Source of the DNA: Pedobacter schmidteae
GTDB taxonomy: Bacteria; Bacteroidota; Bacteroidia; Sphingobacteriales; Sphingobacteriaceae
Assembly (NCBI RefSeq): GCF_900564155.1
Contig: NZ_LS999839.1
Coordinates: 2,973,097 to 3,037,096 of the forward strand
Length of the DNA: 64,000 bases
Direction of reading: 5' to 3'
Shown here: in pieces, positions 6,765-14,550 of the stretch
How the letters are laid out: each line of letters begins with the position of its first letter
Position numbering within the stretch: position 1 is the first letter of the stretch
Position numbers and translations under genes: made by a program
The notes under the pieces: generated by a model
The model's database searches: none
The model's input: only the letters and a program-made list of their open reading frames with translations
Told to the model about the DNA's origin: nothing

Positions 6765-9218
6765 ATGAACAATACCCCCTATACTATTGGCCATATTGTA
6801 GAGATACTGAATCCGGTATCTTTTAAAAAGAGGACTGATGCCCTGATCAGAAAACTGGTTATTGACAGTCGAACCGTAACAGATGCTGATGGTTCTTTAT
6901 TTTTTGCTTTAAAGGGTAAAAGGGATGGACATGAATATCTGCCGGATGCTTATGCCAAGGGCATCAGAAATTTTGTTGTCAGCGATGCAAAATATGTGGA
7001 TCAGTATTTGGAAGCTAATATATTATTGGTTGATGATGTGTTGTCAGCCTTGCAGGCATTGGCTAGCGACAATCGCGAACATCAGCATTTGAAGGTAATT
7101 GGCATTACGGGTAGTAACGGCAAAACGATTGTTAAAGAGTGGTTGTATCAATTGCTGACGTCAGAGTTTAACATTGTGAGGAGTCCCAAAAGTTTTAACT
7201 CGCAGATAGGGGTACCGCTTTCTGTTTGGGAAATTAACGAAACACATACGCTGGGGATTTTTGAAGCCGGAATTTCGATGACGGCCGAAATGGATACCCT
7301 GCAGCATATGATACAGCCTAACATTGGTATTCTGACCAATGTAGGTGAGGCACATGCCGAGGGCTTCTCTTCACAAAATGAAAAGCTGCACGAAAAGCTA
7401 AAATTGTTTAAGCATTCGGACCTCTTCATATATGCTCCGGAGTATACTGCCGGTATCGCTAAAAATGAGTTACCTGGGAAGTTGAAATTCTCCTGGAGCC
7501 TTAAAGAACCAGCAGATCTTGAGGTGCTGTTTGTAGAACCTGTTGAGGGCCGTAGTTACCTCCGGGCAAAGTTTAAAGGAGCGGAAATAGAATGTTTGAT
7601 CCCATTTAGTGATAAAGCCTCTGTTGAGAATGGTATCATTTGCTGGGCCACTTTACTGGCATTGGGCTATACGCCCGAACAGGCCGATGAACGCCTGGGA
7701 AAGCTAACCAGGGTAAGCATGCGACTGGAATTGAAAAATGGCATCAATCAGTGTTCCGTAGTCGACGACTCCTATAGTGCTGATATTTCTTCGCTGGCTA
7801 TTGCGCTCGATTTTCTGAACCTTCAGAATCAGCATCCTAAACGGACATTGATTTTGTCGGATATCTATGAAACAGGGAAAAGTAATGAGGTTCTTTATGA
7901 GGAAATAGCCGCCTTAATCAAACAGAAAAATGTAAACAGACTGATTGGTATTGGGCCTAATATTTCGGCTTTGGGAGCTCTGTTTGATATGGAGGCTACC
8001 TTTTTCGAAAATACACAGGGCTTTATAGAAAACTTTCCGGCGCTTCATTTTAATAATGAAACTATTCTGATAAAAGGGGCAAAGCGGTTTGGGTTTGAGC
8101 GTATCAGTAAGCTGATTGCGCAGAAAGTGCACGATACAGTAATGGAAATTGATCTGAACGCCTTAGCTGGTAATTTACAGTTTTATCGGGCCAAGTTGCA
8201 GCCTGGTGTCAAAATAATGGCCATGGTAAAGGCTTTTTCTTATGGTAGTGGCAGTTTTGAAATTGCCAATTTATTGCAATACCATAAGGTAGATTACCTG
8301 GCTGTAGCCTATACTGATGAGGGCATTGCACTTAGAAAAGGTGGTATAAAAATGCCTATTATGGTGATGAGTCCCGAACCTTCGGCCTTTGATGCCATTG
8401 TCCGTTACCAGTTGGAACCGGAAATATACAATTTAGAAATCTTGCAAAGTTTTATCAGTTTTGTGAAGGAACCGAACTACCCGGTACATTTGAAAATAGA
8501 TACAGGGATGCATCGCCTGGGCTTTGAAGAACCCGATTTGCCAGCGCTGTTAAATCTGTTGAAACAAACGGATAAGGTGAAGGTAGCTTCCGTATTTTCT
8601 CATTTGGTAGGTAGCGAAGAAGGTTTACATGATGAATTTACCAGGCACCAGATACAGCGTTTTACAGCTGTAGCCGATACCATAAGTCAGTCTTTGAACT
8701 ATAAATTCATCAGGCATATTTCCAATACTTCGGCCATTAGTCGCCACCCCGACGCACAGCTTGATATGGTGAGGATTGGAATTGGTTTATATGGCTTTGA
8801 CGCCGGGTTGAAACACAATAAAGGTTTGCAAACAGTGGCGGTTTTAAAGACGACCATAACACAGGTAAAATCCATTAAAGCTAATGAAACCGTAGGCTAT
8901 GGGCGCAAGGGTCTGATGCCTCAGGGGGGGACTATCGCTACCGTTAAAATAGGTTATGCAGATGGCTACAGTCGTGCTTTTGGTAATGGAACCGGTAAAA
9001 TGCTGATTAAAGGGAAATTGGTGCCAACGGTAGGGGTAATTTGTATGGATATGTGTATGTTGGATGTAACGGGCCTGGATGTAAAAACGGGTGATGAAGT
9101 TATTGTATTTAATGAACAGCTGACAATTTCGACACTGGCCGGACAGATTGGAACCATCCCTTACGAAATACTGACCAATGTTTCTCAGCGGGTGAAAAGG
9201 GTGTATTTTTATGAGTAA
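6765..9218 (+). CDS. murF-alr: Bifunctional MurF ligase / alanine racemase
   Basis: An 817-residue fusion. Residues 1 to about 450 are a Mur ligase of the MurF type with the ATP loop GITGSNGKT at 113-121; it adds D-Ala-D-Ala to UDP-MurNAc-tripeptide. Residues from about 455 are a PLP alanine racemase: the PLP lysine is K489 in AMVKAFSYGSG, and RIGIGLYG and VGYGRKG near the C-terminus are the usual racemase motifs. The fusion is a known Bacteroidota arrangement that joins D-Ala supply to its use in peptidoglycan. It is followed by a small membrane protein gene 20 bp downstream. Confidence 0.95.
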   Translation: MNNTPYTIGHIVEILNPVSFKKRTDALIRKLVIDSRTVTDADGSLFFALKGKRDGHEYLPDAYAKGIRNFVVSDAKYVDQYLEANILLVDDVLSALQALASDNREHQHLKVIGITGSNGKTIVKEWLYQLLTSEFNIVRSPKSFNSQIGVPLSVWEINETHTLGIFEAGISMTAEMDTLQHMIQPNIGILTNVGEAHAEGFSSQNEKLHEKLKLFKHSDLFIYAPEYTAGIAKNELPGKLKFSWSLKEPADLEVLFVEPVEGRSYLRAKFKGAEIECLIPFSDKASVENGIICWATLLALGYTPEQADERLGKLTRVSMRLELKNGINQCSVVDDSYSADISSLAIALDFLNLQNQHPKRTLILSDIYETGKSNEVLYEEIAALIKQKNVNRLIGIGPNISALGALFDMEATFFENTQGFIENFPALHFNNETILIKGAKRFGFERISKLIAQKVHDTVMEIDLNALAGNLQFYRAKLQPGVKIMAMVKAFSYGSGSFEIANLLQYHKVDYLAVAYTDEGIALRKGGIKMPIMVMSPEPSAFDAIVRYQLEPEIYNLEILQSFISFVKEPNYPVHLKIDTGMHRLGFEEPDLPALLNLLKQTDKVKVASVFSHLVGSEEGLHDEFTRHQIQRFTAVADTISQSLNYKFIRHISNTSAISRHPDAQLDMVRIGIGLYGFDAGLKHNKGLQTVAVLKTTITQVKSIKANETVGYGRKGLMPQGGTIATVKIGYADGYSRAFGNGTGKMLIKGKLVPTVGVICMDMCMLDVTGLDVKTGDEVIVFNEQLTISTLAGQIGTIPYEILTNVSQRVKRVYFYE

Positions 9219-9238
9219 AAAATATCTAAGTTTGCATT

Positions 9239-9832
9239 ATGAATAAGATTAGCAGGGCGCTACTCAATTACCTGATCAAAGGATTGTTAATTGTACTTCC
9301 CATTGCGTTAAGTATTTTTATTGTCATCTGGGCCGTAACAACGGTAGACAGTTGGTTAAATGTAAACAATATTCTGGGTGTTGATCCTAAAACAGGAGCC
9401 AGTAGAAACATCCCTGGTTTGGGCCTTGCGCTGGTGGTTTCGCTAATCCTGATGGCGGGAATTTTTGTAACCTATTTCGTTACCGAACCCATGTACACCT
9501 GGTTTCAGCGTGTGCTGGATAAAATACCATTTTTAAAGTTCATCTATTCTTCAATAAAAGACCTTACAGAAGCTTTTGTGGGAGATGAAAAGAAGTTTAA
9601 TCATCCGGTGCTGGTAGAGGTAGAAGGCGATTTAAAACGCATCGGCTTTCTTACCCAGTCTGATTTAAAAATAATAGACCTGCCCGGAGAAGCGATCGTA
9701 TATTTTCCCTTTTCTTATTCTTTTGCCGGACAGGTGTATGTAGTGAAACATGAAAAGATTAAGCCTTTAAATATGAGTGCGGCCGAGGCGATGAAATTGG
9801 TGGTATCTGGCGGTGTTAGCCATTTCGGGTAA
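9239..9832 (+). CDS. DUF502 family membrane protein
   Basis: This 197-residue protein has two N-terminal membrane spans (about residues 12-30 and 60-82) followed by a conserved cytosolic or periplasmic domain with PFLKFIYSSIKDLTEAF and VYFPFSYSFAGQVYVV. These match the DUF502 family, whose function is not established. A TAnnTTTG box (9227-9234) lies four bases before the ATG, so the gene may have its own leaderless transcript as well as read-through from murF-alr. Its stop codon overlaps the A-tract of the structured 3' element at 9831-9920. Confidence 0.85.
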   Translation: MNKISRALLNYLIKGLLIVLPIALSIFIVIWAVTTVDSWLNVNNILGVDPKTGASRNIPGLGLALVVSLILMAGIFVTYFVTEPMYTWFQRVLDKIPFLKFIYSSIKDLTEAFVGDEKKFNHPVLVEVEGDLKRIGFLTQSDLKIIDLPGEAIVYFPFSYSFAGQVYVVKHEKIKPLNMSAAEAMKLVVSGGVSHFG

Positions 9833-9920
9833 AAAAAGTGGTAATTGTTCGCCTCGCCAAATCTTAAGCCCTGAAGAAGGGCAAAGATTTGAATGTCGGC
9901 TCACAACCACCACTTTTTTT
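9831..9920 (+). terminator. Structured 3' element, copy 1 (terminator of DUF502 gene)
   Basis: An outer 12-bp stem pairs AAAAAAAGTGGT (9831-9842) with ACCACTTTTTTT (9909-9920). Inside are two stacked stems, CAAATCTT/AAGATTTG (9858-9865, 9884-9891) and GCCCT/AGGGC (9868-9872, 9878-9882). The inner 63 bp (9845-9907) match, at 49 of 63 positions without gaps, a second element at 10493-10555 in the opposite orientation. In both cases the element is in sense orientation directly after a gene. Confidence 0.75.
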
Positions 9921-9960
9921 ACGAAATGAATCAACAACCTGCCAGAATGAGGGGAGGCCG

Positions 9961-10005
9961 AAGAGAAGAGAAGAGAAGAGAAGAGAAGAGAAGAGAAGAG
10001 AAGAG
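9961..10005 (+). repeat. Pentanucleotide tandem repeat (AAGAG)9
   Basis: Nine perfect copies of AAGAG occupy 45 bp between the DUF502 gene and the ArsC-like gene. An upstream reading frame that starts at 9893 runs through the repeat in frame into the ArsC-like gene, where it would encode Arg/Glu/Lys-rich residues, but the conserved protein begins after it at 10085. Confidence 0.95.
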
Positions 10006-10084
10006 CGACAGATGGTTAAGCTTATTTGAACATGGGGTTAACTATATGTTTAAAATTAGTTGGGTCGGAATATATAAAATTAAG

Positions 10085-10429
10085 ATGATCAGAATTTATC
10101 ATAATAACAGGTGCAGCAAAAGTAGATGTGCACTAGAGGTTTTGGAAGAAAGCGGTAAGGAATTTGAAATAGTTAGTTATTTGCAGGATACACCAGATTC
10201 CAATGAACTCACGGCTATTATAAAAAAGCTGGGTATTACCGCACATGAGCTGATTCGAAAAACAGAGCCAATTTATATAGCAGAATATAAAGGGAAAGAT
10301 CTTTCTGAGGCAGAATGGATTGAGGCTATGGTGGCACATCCAATATTAATAGAGCGACCAATAATTGTATCTGGTGATAGAGCGGTCATTGCAAGGCCTA
10401 CAGAAAAAATTAACGAAATTCTGGGTTAA
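10085..10429 (+). CDS. ArsC/YfgD-like glutaredoxin-fold reductase
   Basis: A 114-residue protein of the ArsC (arsenate reductase-like) family. It begins MIRIYHNNRCSKSRCALEVL, where C10 and R14 are at the family's active-site positions, and ends with RPIIVSGDRAVIARPTEKIN, the ArsC C-terminal motif. The second cysteine (C15) replaces the residue usually seen after CSKSR. The start at 10085 is chosen because everything before it is low-complexity repeat and non-conserved sequence. No ars genes are near, so a role in arsenate resistance is not supported; YfgD-like redox functions are equally likely. Two inverted structured elements flank the gene. Confidence 0.85.
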   Translation: MIRIYHNNRCSKSRCALEVLEESGKEFEIVSYLQDTPDSNELTAIIKKLGITAHELIRKTEPIYIAEYKGKDLSEAEWIEAMVAHPILIERPIIVSGDRAVIARPTEKINEILG

Positions 10430-10477
10430 TCAACGCTTCAGCGCGTTTAATACACCTGTTATGTATGTAATATTAAC

Positions 10478-10571
10478 AAAAAAAGATCAAATGTTGTGAG
10501 TCGACATGCGTAGCTTTGCCCTTTTTCAGGGCCTAAGATACCAGGAGATGAACAATTTTTGATCTTTTTAA
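10478..10571 (-). terminator. Structured 3' element, copy 2 (terminator of LOG gene)
   Basis: AAAAAGATCAAA (10480-10491) pairs perfectly with TTTGATCTTTTT (10558-10569). The enclosed core (10493-10555, read on the minus strand) is the homologue of 9845-9907: both hold TTGTTC, GCCCTGAA, AAGGGCAAAG, ATGTCG and CTCACAAC in the same places. The middle stem here is GTATCTT with AAGCTAC instead of CAAATCTT with AAGATTTG, so pairing is largely kept while sequence changes. Confidence 0.75.
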
Positions 10572-10590
10572 GAAGTATAGACCTAATGGC

Positions 10591-11298
10591 CTAAAAATTC
10601 GGTTTCAATACATATTTGTCGTAGAACCTGAAGATGTGTTCTGCAGCTTCTTCGGCCGTATCTACCAGTCTGAATAAGTTCAGATCCTCAGCATGAATGT
10701 TGTGCTCTTTTTGCAACATCGTACCTTTAATCCATTCTATAAGGCCACCCCAGTATTCCTTTCCGACCAAGACAATCGGGAAGCGGGCAACTTTTCCGGT
10801 TTGAATTAAGGTAATGGCTTCAAACAATTCATCCATGGTACCCATTCCGCCGGGCAAGACAATAAAGCCCTGAGAATACTTCATAAACATCACTTTCCTG
10901 ATGAAAAAGTAATCAAACTCCAATAGCTTATTGTGATCGATGTATTTATTGTGAAACTGCTCAAAAGGCAATTCTATGTTTAGTCCCACGGATTTACCGC
11001 CATTGGTATGGGCGCCTTTGTTACCGGCTTCCATAATTCCCGGACCGCCACCTGTAATTACACCATAGCCTCTGTCGGTCAGCAACCTGCCGCATTCTAC
11101 TGCTATCTGATAGTATTTATTGGTTTCTGCTGTTCTTGCTGAGCCAAAGATGGATACACAAGGGCCTATTTTGGCTAGTTTTTCAAAGCCGTCAACAAAT
11201 TCGGCCATTATCTTGAAGATCTGCCAGGAGTCGGTTACTTTTATTTCCTGCCAGTTTTTATTCTCAAAAGCGCTTCTTATTTTCTCTTCACTTGTCAT
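10591..11298 (-). CDS. LOG family protein (nucleotide 5'-monophosphate phosphoribohydrolase-like)
   Basis: A 235-residue Rossmann-type protein of the LOG (lonely guy) family. It carries GVITGGGPGIMEAGNKGA and VLPGGMGTMDELFEA, the PGGxGTxxE motif that forms the active site of cytokinin-riboside phosphoribohydrolases and their bacterial relatives. In non-plant-associated bacteria the physiological substrate is often uncertain. It is convergent with the ArsC-like gene and ends just before the structured element at 10478-10571; the symporter gene starts behind it with an 17-bp gap, possibly in one transcript. Confidence 0.85.
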   Translation of the reverse strand: MTSEEKIRSAFENKNWQEIKVTDSWQIFKIMAEFVDGFEKLAKIGPCVSIFGSARTAETNKYYQIAVECGRLLTDRGYGVITGGGPGIMEAGNKGAHTNGGKSVGLNIELPFEQFHNKYIDHNKLLEFDYFFIRKVMFMKYSQGFIVLPGGMGTMDELFEAITLIQTGKVARFPIVLVGKEYWGGLIEWIKGTMLQKEHNIHAEDLNLFRLVDTAEEAAEHIFRFYDKYVLKPNF

Positions 11299-11315
11299 TC
11301 TATTGGTATTAAATA

Positions 11316-12794
11316 TTAGAATTTGGTTTGGGTGGTTGAGGTTTTACCTGTAATCCAAAGCATGATAAATGTAATTAAACCATTTAATATAATCAGTTCA
11401 AAACCCAAAGCATAGCCAAACCAGCTTAAGGAATTTGCATCAATGATAAAACATAATATTGGCGAAAGCAAACAAATGTAAGGTACCAGTTTATCGTTCA
11501 CTGCCCTTCTGGTCAGCATCCCTAATCCGAAAAGTCCAACCAGCGGCCCATAGGTGTAGCCTGCCGCCTTAAAAATAGCATTGACAACGGAGTCGTCATT
11601 GATGATTTTGAAAATCATGATTACCAGTACCATTAACAGCGAGAAGCCTACGTGAACCATATGTCTTTTGCGAACCAGATCTGGTGCATTTTGATCTTCT
11701 TTTTTGTCGAAATGTAAAAAATCTACACAAAAAGAAGTGGTCAACGCGGTCAGCGCCGAATCGGTTGTCGCAAAGGTAGCAGCAGTTAGTCCGAGCATAA
11801 AAATAATACCAGGGATAACGTTCAGGTGGTTTAACGCAATTTCGGGATACAAATGGTCGGGTGTTTGCAAAGCGGCCACATCAATTCCATTGTTGGCAGC
11901 AAAGAGGTATAATAAAGCACCAACGCTTAAGAAGAAAATATTCATGATCACAAATACGAGGGTAAAAGTGAACATATTTTTTTGTGCCTCGCCAATGGTT
12001 TTCATACTCAGGTTTTTTTGCATCAGATCCTGGTCTAGTCCAGTCATGGCTATCGTCACAAAAATTCCACCCAGGAATTGTTTAAGAAAATGAGATTTAC
12101 TACCCAGAAAATCTTCCCAGAAAAATATTTTGGAATAGCTGCTGTTTTTTACAGCTTCAAAAGTTCCTGCTACATCCAGGTGTAACGACTTTGCTATAAA
12201 TATGATGGATAAAACAACAGAAAGAAGTAAGAATACTGTTTGCAGGGTATCTGTAATGATGATCGTTTTTAATCCGCCTTTATGTGTGTATAACCATATC
12301 AGCACCAAGCAGATGACAATGGTAAGCCAGAAGGGTACATTCCAGGCATCAAAAATAAATTTTTGTAGTACGATGGCCACCAGGTAAAGTCTGAATGCAG
12401 AGCCGATAGTTCGCGATACCAGGAAAATCACTGCGCCGGTTTTGTAGCTCCAGAAACCCAATCGTCTTTCCAGATAAGTATAAATGGAAATAATATTTAA
12501 TCTGTAATATAAAGGAAGTAATACTGTAGCAATAATGATAAAGCCTACAGCATTGCCCAGAATAAACTGAAAATATCCAAAATCACTTTTACCTACGGCT
12601 CCGGGTACCGATATAAAGGTTACTCCGGATAAAGCGGTTCCGATCATTCCAAAGGCAACCAGGTACCATTTAGAATTTCTATTTGCAATAAAAAAAGAGG
12701 CATTGTCGGAGTTGTTCCTGGAGGTGATGTAGGCCACTCCAATCAGCAGCATAAAATAACCAAGAAGGAAGGATAAAAGAATAATTGGACTCAT
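11316..12794 (-). CDS. Sodium:solute symporter (SSS family)
   Basis: A polytopic protein of 492 residues with about 12-13 hydrophobic segments, beginning MSPIILLSFLLGYFMLL. SSSF-type features include FIANRNSKWYLVAFGMIGTA and SGVTFISVPGAVG near the N-terminus and GLTAATFATTDSALTALT in the seventh or eighth helix. It should import a small organic solute with Na+, but the substrate cannot be read from sequence. It lies upstream of the LOG gene in the same direction and is divergent from recR. Confidence 0.88.
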   Translation of the reverse strand: MSPIILLSFLLGYFMLLIGVAYITSRNNSDNASFFIANRNSKWYLVAFGMIGTALSGVTFISVPGAVGKSDFGYFQFILGNAVGFIIIATVLLPLYYRLNIISIYTYLERRLGFWSYKTGAVIFLVSRTIGSAFRLYLVAIVLQKFIFDAWNVPFWLTIVICLVLIWLYTHKGGLKTIIITDTLQTVFLLLSVVLSIIFIAKSLHLDVAGTFEAVKNSSYSKIFFWEDFLGSKSHFLKQFLGGIFVTIAMTGLDQDLMQKNLSMKTIGEAQKNMFTFTLVFVIMNIFFLSVGALLYLFAANNGIDVAALQTPDHLYPEIALNHLNVIPGIIFMLGLTAATFATTDSALTALTTSFCVDFLHFDKKEDQNAPDLVRKRHMVHVGFSLLMVLVIMIFKIINDDSVVNAIFKAAGYTYGPLVGLFGLGMLTRRAVNDKLVPYICLLSPILCFIIDANSLSWFGYALGFELIILNGLITFIMLWITGKTSTTQTKF

Positions 12795-12879
12795 ATTATG
12801 ATTTCATTAAGCTGATAAATGTAAGAAACGGTCTTGAGTTTACAATCATAAAACAATAAAATTGTTGAGCTATTTTATT

Positions 12880-12887
12880 TAAATTTG
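12880..12887 (+). promoter_or_regulatory. -7 box of recR, four bases before the start codon
   Basis: TAAATTTG matches TAnnTTTG; TAAA then ATG follow directly, so the mRNA would have essentially no leader. A clear -33 box is not seen. Confidence 0.45.
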
Positions 12888-12891
12888 TAAA

Positions 12892-13509
12892 ATGAACTTT
12901 TCTTCTAAACTCCTTGAAGACGCTGTTAATGAATTTTCGAAACTGCCGGGTGTGGGGCAAAAGACTGCTCTGCGGTTGGTGTTGCACCTGTTGAAGAAAG
13001 AGCAGGAAGAAGTAGAAAGTTTTGGCAATGCAGTAATCAGGCTTAGGAAAGAAATTAAACATTGCAGCATATGTCACAATATTTCCGACAACCAGATCTG
13101 TAATATTTGTTCGGCTGGAAAAAAGGATAAAGATGTGATTTGCGTAGTAGAAGATACCCGGGACGTAATGGCCGTAGAAAACACAGGGCAGTATTTTGGG
13201 GTTTATCATGTTTTGGGTGGGCTGATTTCGCCAATGGACGGTATAGGGCCTTCCGATCTTTTCATTGATTCGTTGGTGCAACGTGTGGCTACGACGCCAG
13301 TGAAAGAGGTGATTTTGGCATTGAGCGCCACAATGGAAGGTGATACCACACTTTTTTACCTGTATAAAAGACTTAAAGATTTTCAAATTCCTATCACTAC
13401 TATCGCCCGCGGCATCGCTTTTGGCGGCGAGTTGGAATATGCTGATGAAATTACGCTGGGCAGATCCATCGTTACCCGTGTACCTTATCAGACCTCATTA
13501 ATTAAATAA
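12892..13509 (+). CDS. recR: Recombination mediator RecR
   Basis: RecR (205 residues) helps load RecA at gaps together with RecO/RecF. It has the N-terminal helix-hairpin-helix KLPGVGQKTALRLVLHLL, the four-cysteine zinc motif CSICHNISDNQICNIC, and a Toprim domain starting VICVVEDTRDVMAVE; IARGIAFGGELEYADEITLGRS is the RecR C-terminal signature. It is followed 5 bp later by a short-chain dehydrogenase gene, probably co-transcribed. Confidence 0.97.
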   Translation: MNFSSKLLEDAVNEFSKLPGVGQKTALRLVLHLLKKEQEEVESFGNAVIRLRKEIKHCSICHNISDNQICNICSAGKKDKDVICVVEDTRDVMAVENTGQYFGVYHVLGGLISPMDGIGPSDLFIDSLVQRVATTPVKEVILALSATMEGDTTLFYLYKRLKDFQIPITTIARGIAFGGELEYADEITLGRSIVTRVPYQTSLIK

Positions 13510-13514
13510 CCCGT

Positions 13515-14330
13515 ATGGATTTTAAGAATAAAGTAGTTATAGTTACCGGTGCATCATCAGGTATTGGTAAAGCCTGTGCCGAAGAATTTGCAAGGCGAGG
13601 CGCCAATTTGGTACTGGCGGCCCGGCAATATGTAACTTTATGTGAAATTACTGCCGATCTGGAAAAGCGATATGGCATTAAAGCCATTGCAGTACAAACT
13701 GATGTAAGTAAGGAAGAAGATTGCAAAATGCTGGTGAAACAGGCCTTAACTACGTTCAATAAAATTGATATACTGATCAACAATGCGGGTTTGTCTATGC
13801 GCGCCTTGTTTAATGAGCTGGACCTTTCGGTTTTAAAAAACCTGATGGACGTGAATTTTTGGGGTACGGTATATTGTACAAAGTATGCTCTGCCTGAGAT
13901 TCTGAAAACAAAAGGCAGCATCGTAGGGGTCTCGTCCATTGCCGGATATCGCGGCCTTCCCGGACGAACGGGTTATTCTTCATCCAAATTTGCCATGAAT
14001 GGCTTTATGGAATCTTTGCGCACAGAATTGTTAAAAACCGGTGTCCATGTGATGGTAGCCTGCCCGGGGTTTACGGCCTCCAATATTCGTGTTACCGCAC
14101 TGGCCAAAGATGGAGCCTCGCATGGTGAGACCAGTATGGAAGAAGGTAAAATGGCGACAGCTGACGAGGTTGCCCATACCATTGTTGATGGAATTGTGGC
14201 ACGTAAGCGTACACTGGTGATGACGGGACAGGGAAAACTGACAGTTTGGATTAATAAATTATGGCCTTCGCTGGCTGATAAGCTGGTATTCAATCATTTT
14301 ACCAAAGAGAAAAACGCACTGATCAAATAA
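13515..14330 (+). CDS. Short-chain dehydrogenase/reductase
   Basis: A 271-residue classical SDR. The cofactor loop is TGASSGIGKA (residues 11-20), NNAG follows near residue 90, and the catalytic Ser-Tyr-Lys set is seen in GVSSIAGYRG and TGYSSSKFAMNGF. It therefore oxidises or reduces a carbonyl or alcohol group using NAD(P)H; the substrate is unknown. The recR stop precedes the start by only 5 bp, and the next feature downstream is the separate trp leader. Confidence 0.9.
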   Translation: MDFKNKVVIVTGASSGIGKACAEEFARRGANLVLAARQYVTLCEITADLEKRYGIKAIAVQTDVSKEEDCKMLVKQALTTFNKIDILINNAGLSMRALFNELDLSVLKNLMDVNFWGTVYCTKYALPEILKTKGSIVGVSSIAGYRGLPGRTGYSSSKFAMNGFMESLRTELLKTGVHVMVACPGFTASNIRVTALAKDGASHGETSMEEGKMATADEVAHTIVDGIVARKRTLVMTGQGKLTVWINKLWPSLADKLVFNHFTKEKNALIK

Positions 14331-14346
14331 TTTTTTTCAAGAAACA

Positions 14347-14378
14347 TTTGCTCCTTTGCAAAAACAATTCCATATTTG
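14347..14378 (+). promoter_or_regulatory. Promoter of the trp operon
   Basis: TTTG (14347-14350) and CATATTTG (14371-14378) are separated by 20 bp, a good -33/-7 pair with one mismatch in the -7 box. The leader-peptide ATG begins five bases after the -7 box, so the leader mRNA may start at the ATG itself. Confidence 0.6.
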
Positions 14379-14383
14379 CCGTA

Positions 14384-14437
14384 ATGATACTAACAAACGG
14401 ACTTAATAACTGGTGGTGGCACAACGCAAATGCGTAG
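14384..14437 (+). CDS. trpL: trp leader peptide
   Basis: A 17-codon frame, MILTNGLNNWWWHNANA, has three consecutive Trp codons at positions 10-12 (14411-14419). It lies 114 bp before trpD and is followed by a switchable hairpin pair and an intrinsic terminator, so it is the sensor of a transcription attenuator: a ribosome stalled for lack of charged tRNA-Trp would prevent termination. This matches the general design of the Bacteroid-trp leader described in Bacteroidota. The frame is far too short for gene finders. Confidence 0.9.
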   Translation: MILTNGLNNWWWHNANA

Positions 14438-14507
14438 TGTAACCCTGTATTGAACGTTTTTATTTTATATAATAATATTTGAGGGTTGCTTTAAGGCAAC
14501 CTTTTTT
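14420..14507 (+). promoter_or_regulatory. trp attenuator (pause, antiterminator and terminator segments)
   Basis: Segment 1:2 is a hairpin at 14420-14439 with stem ACGCA/TGCGT and outer CAC/GTG, directly after the Trp codons. Segment 2 includes GTAACCCT (14439-14446), which can pair with AGGGTTGC (14482-14489). Segment 3:4 is the terminator GGTTGC/GCAACC (14484-14489, 14496-14501). Segments 2 and 3 compete with 3 and 4, so stalling at the Trp codons should favour read-through. Confidence 0.8.
14484..14507 (+). terminator. trp attenuator terminator hairpin
   Basis: A six-base-pair stem GGTTGC/GCAACC with loop TTTAAG is followed by six T at 14502-14507, then the trpD gene. Its 5' arm is also the target of the antiterminator at 14439-14446. 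Confidence 0.85.
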
Positions 14508-14550
14508 GTTTTACAACCTTTTTATAAGCTTCGTTTTTTTGATACATCAT

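Noticed and set aside
9893..10084. N-terminal extension of the ArsC-like frame through the AAGAG repeat
   Set aside because: The extension is low-complexity and overlaps the structured terminator; the conserved protein begins at 10085.
12796..13386. Long minus-strand frame opposite recR
   Set aside because: Shadow of the clear recR gene; its translation has no family character.
14479..14550. Upstream in-frame start for trpD
   Set aside because: It would begin before the attenuator terminator, and the added residues are not TrpD-like.
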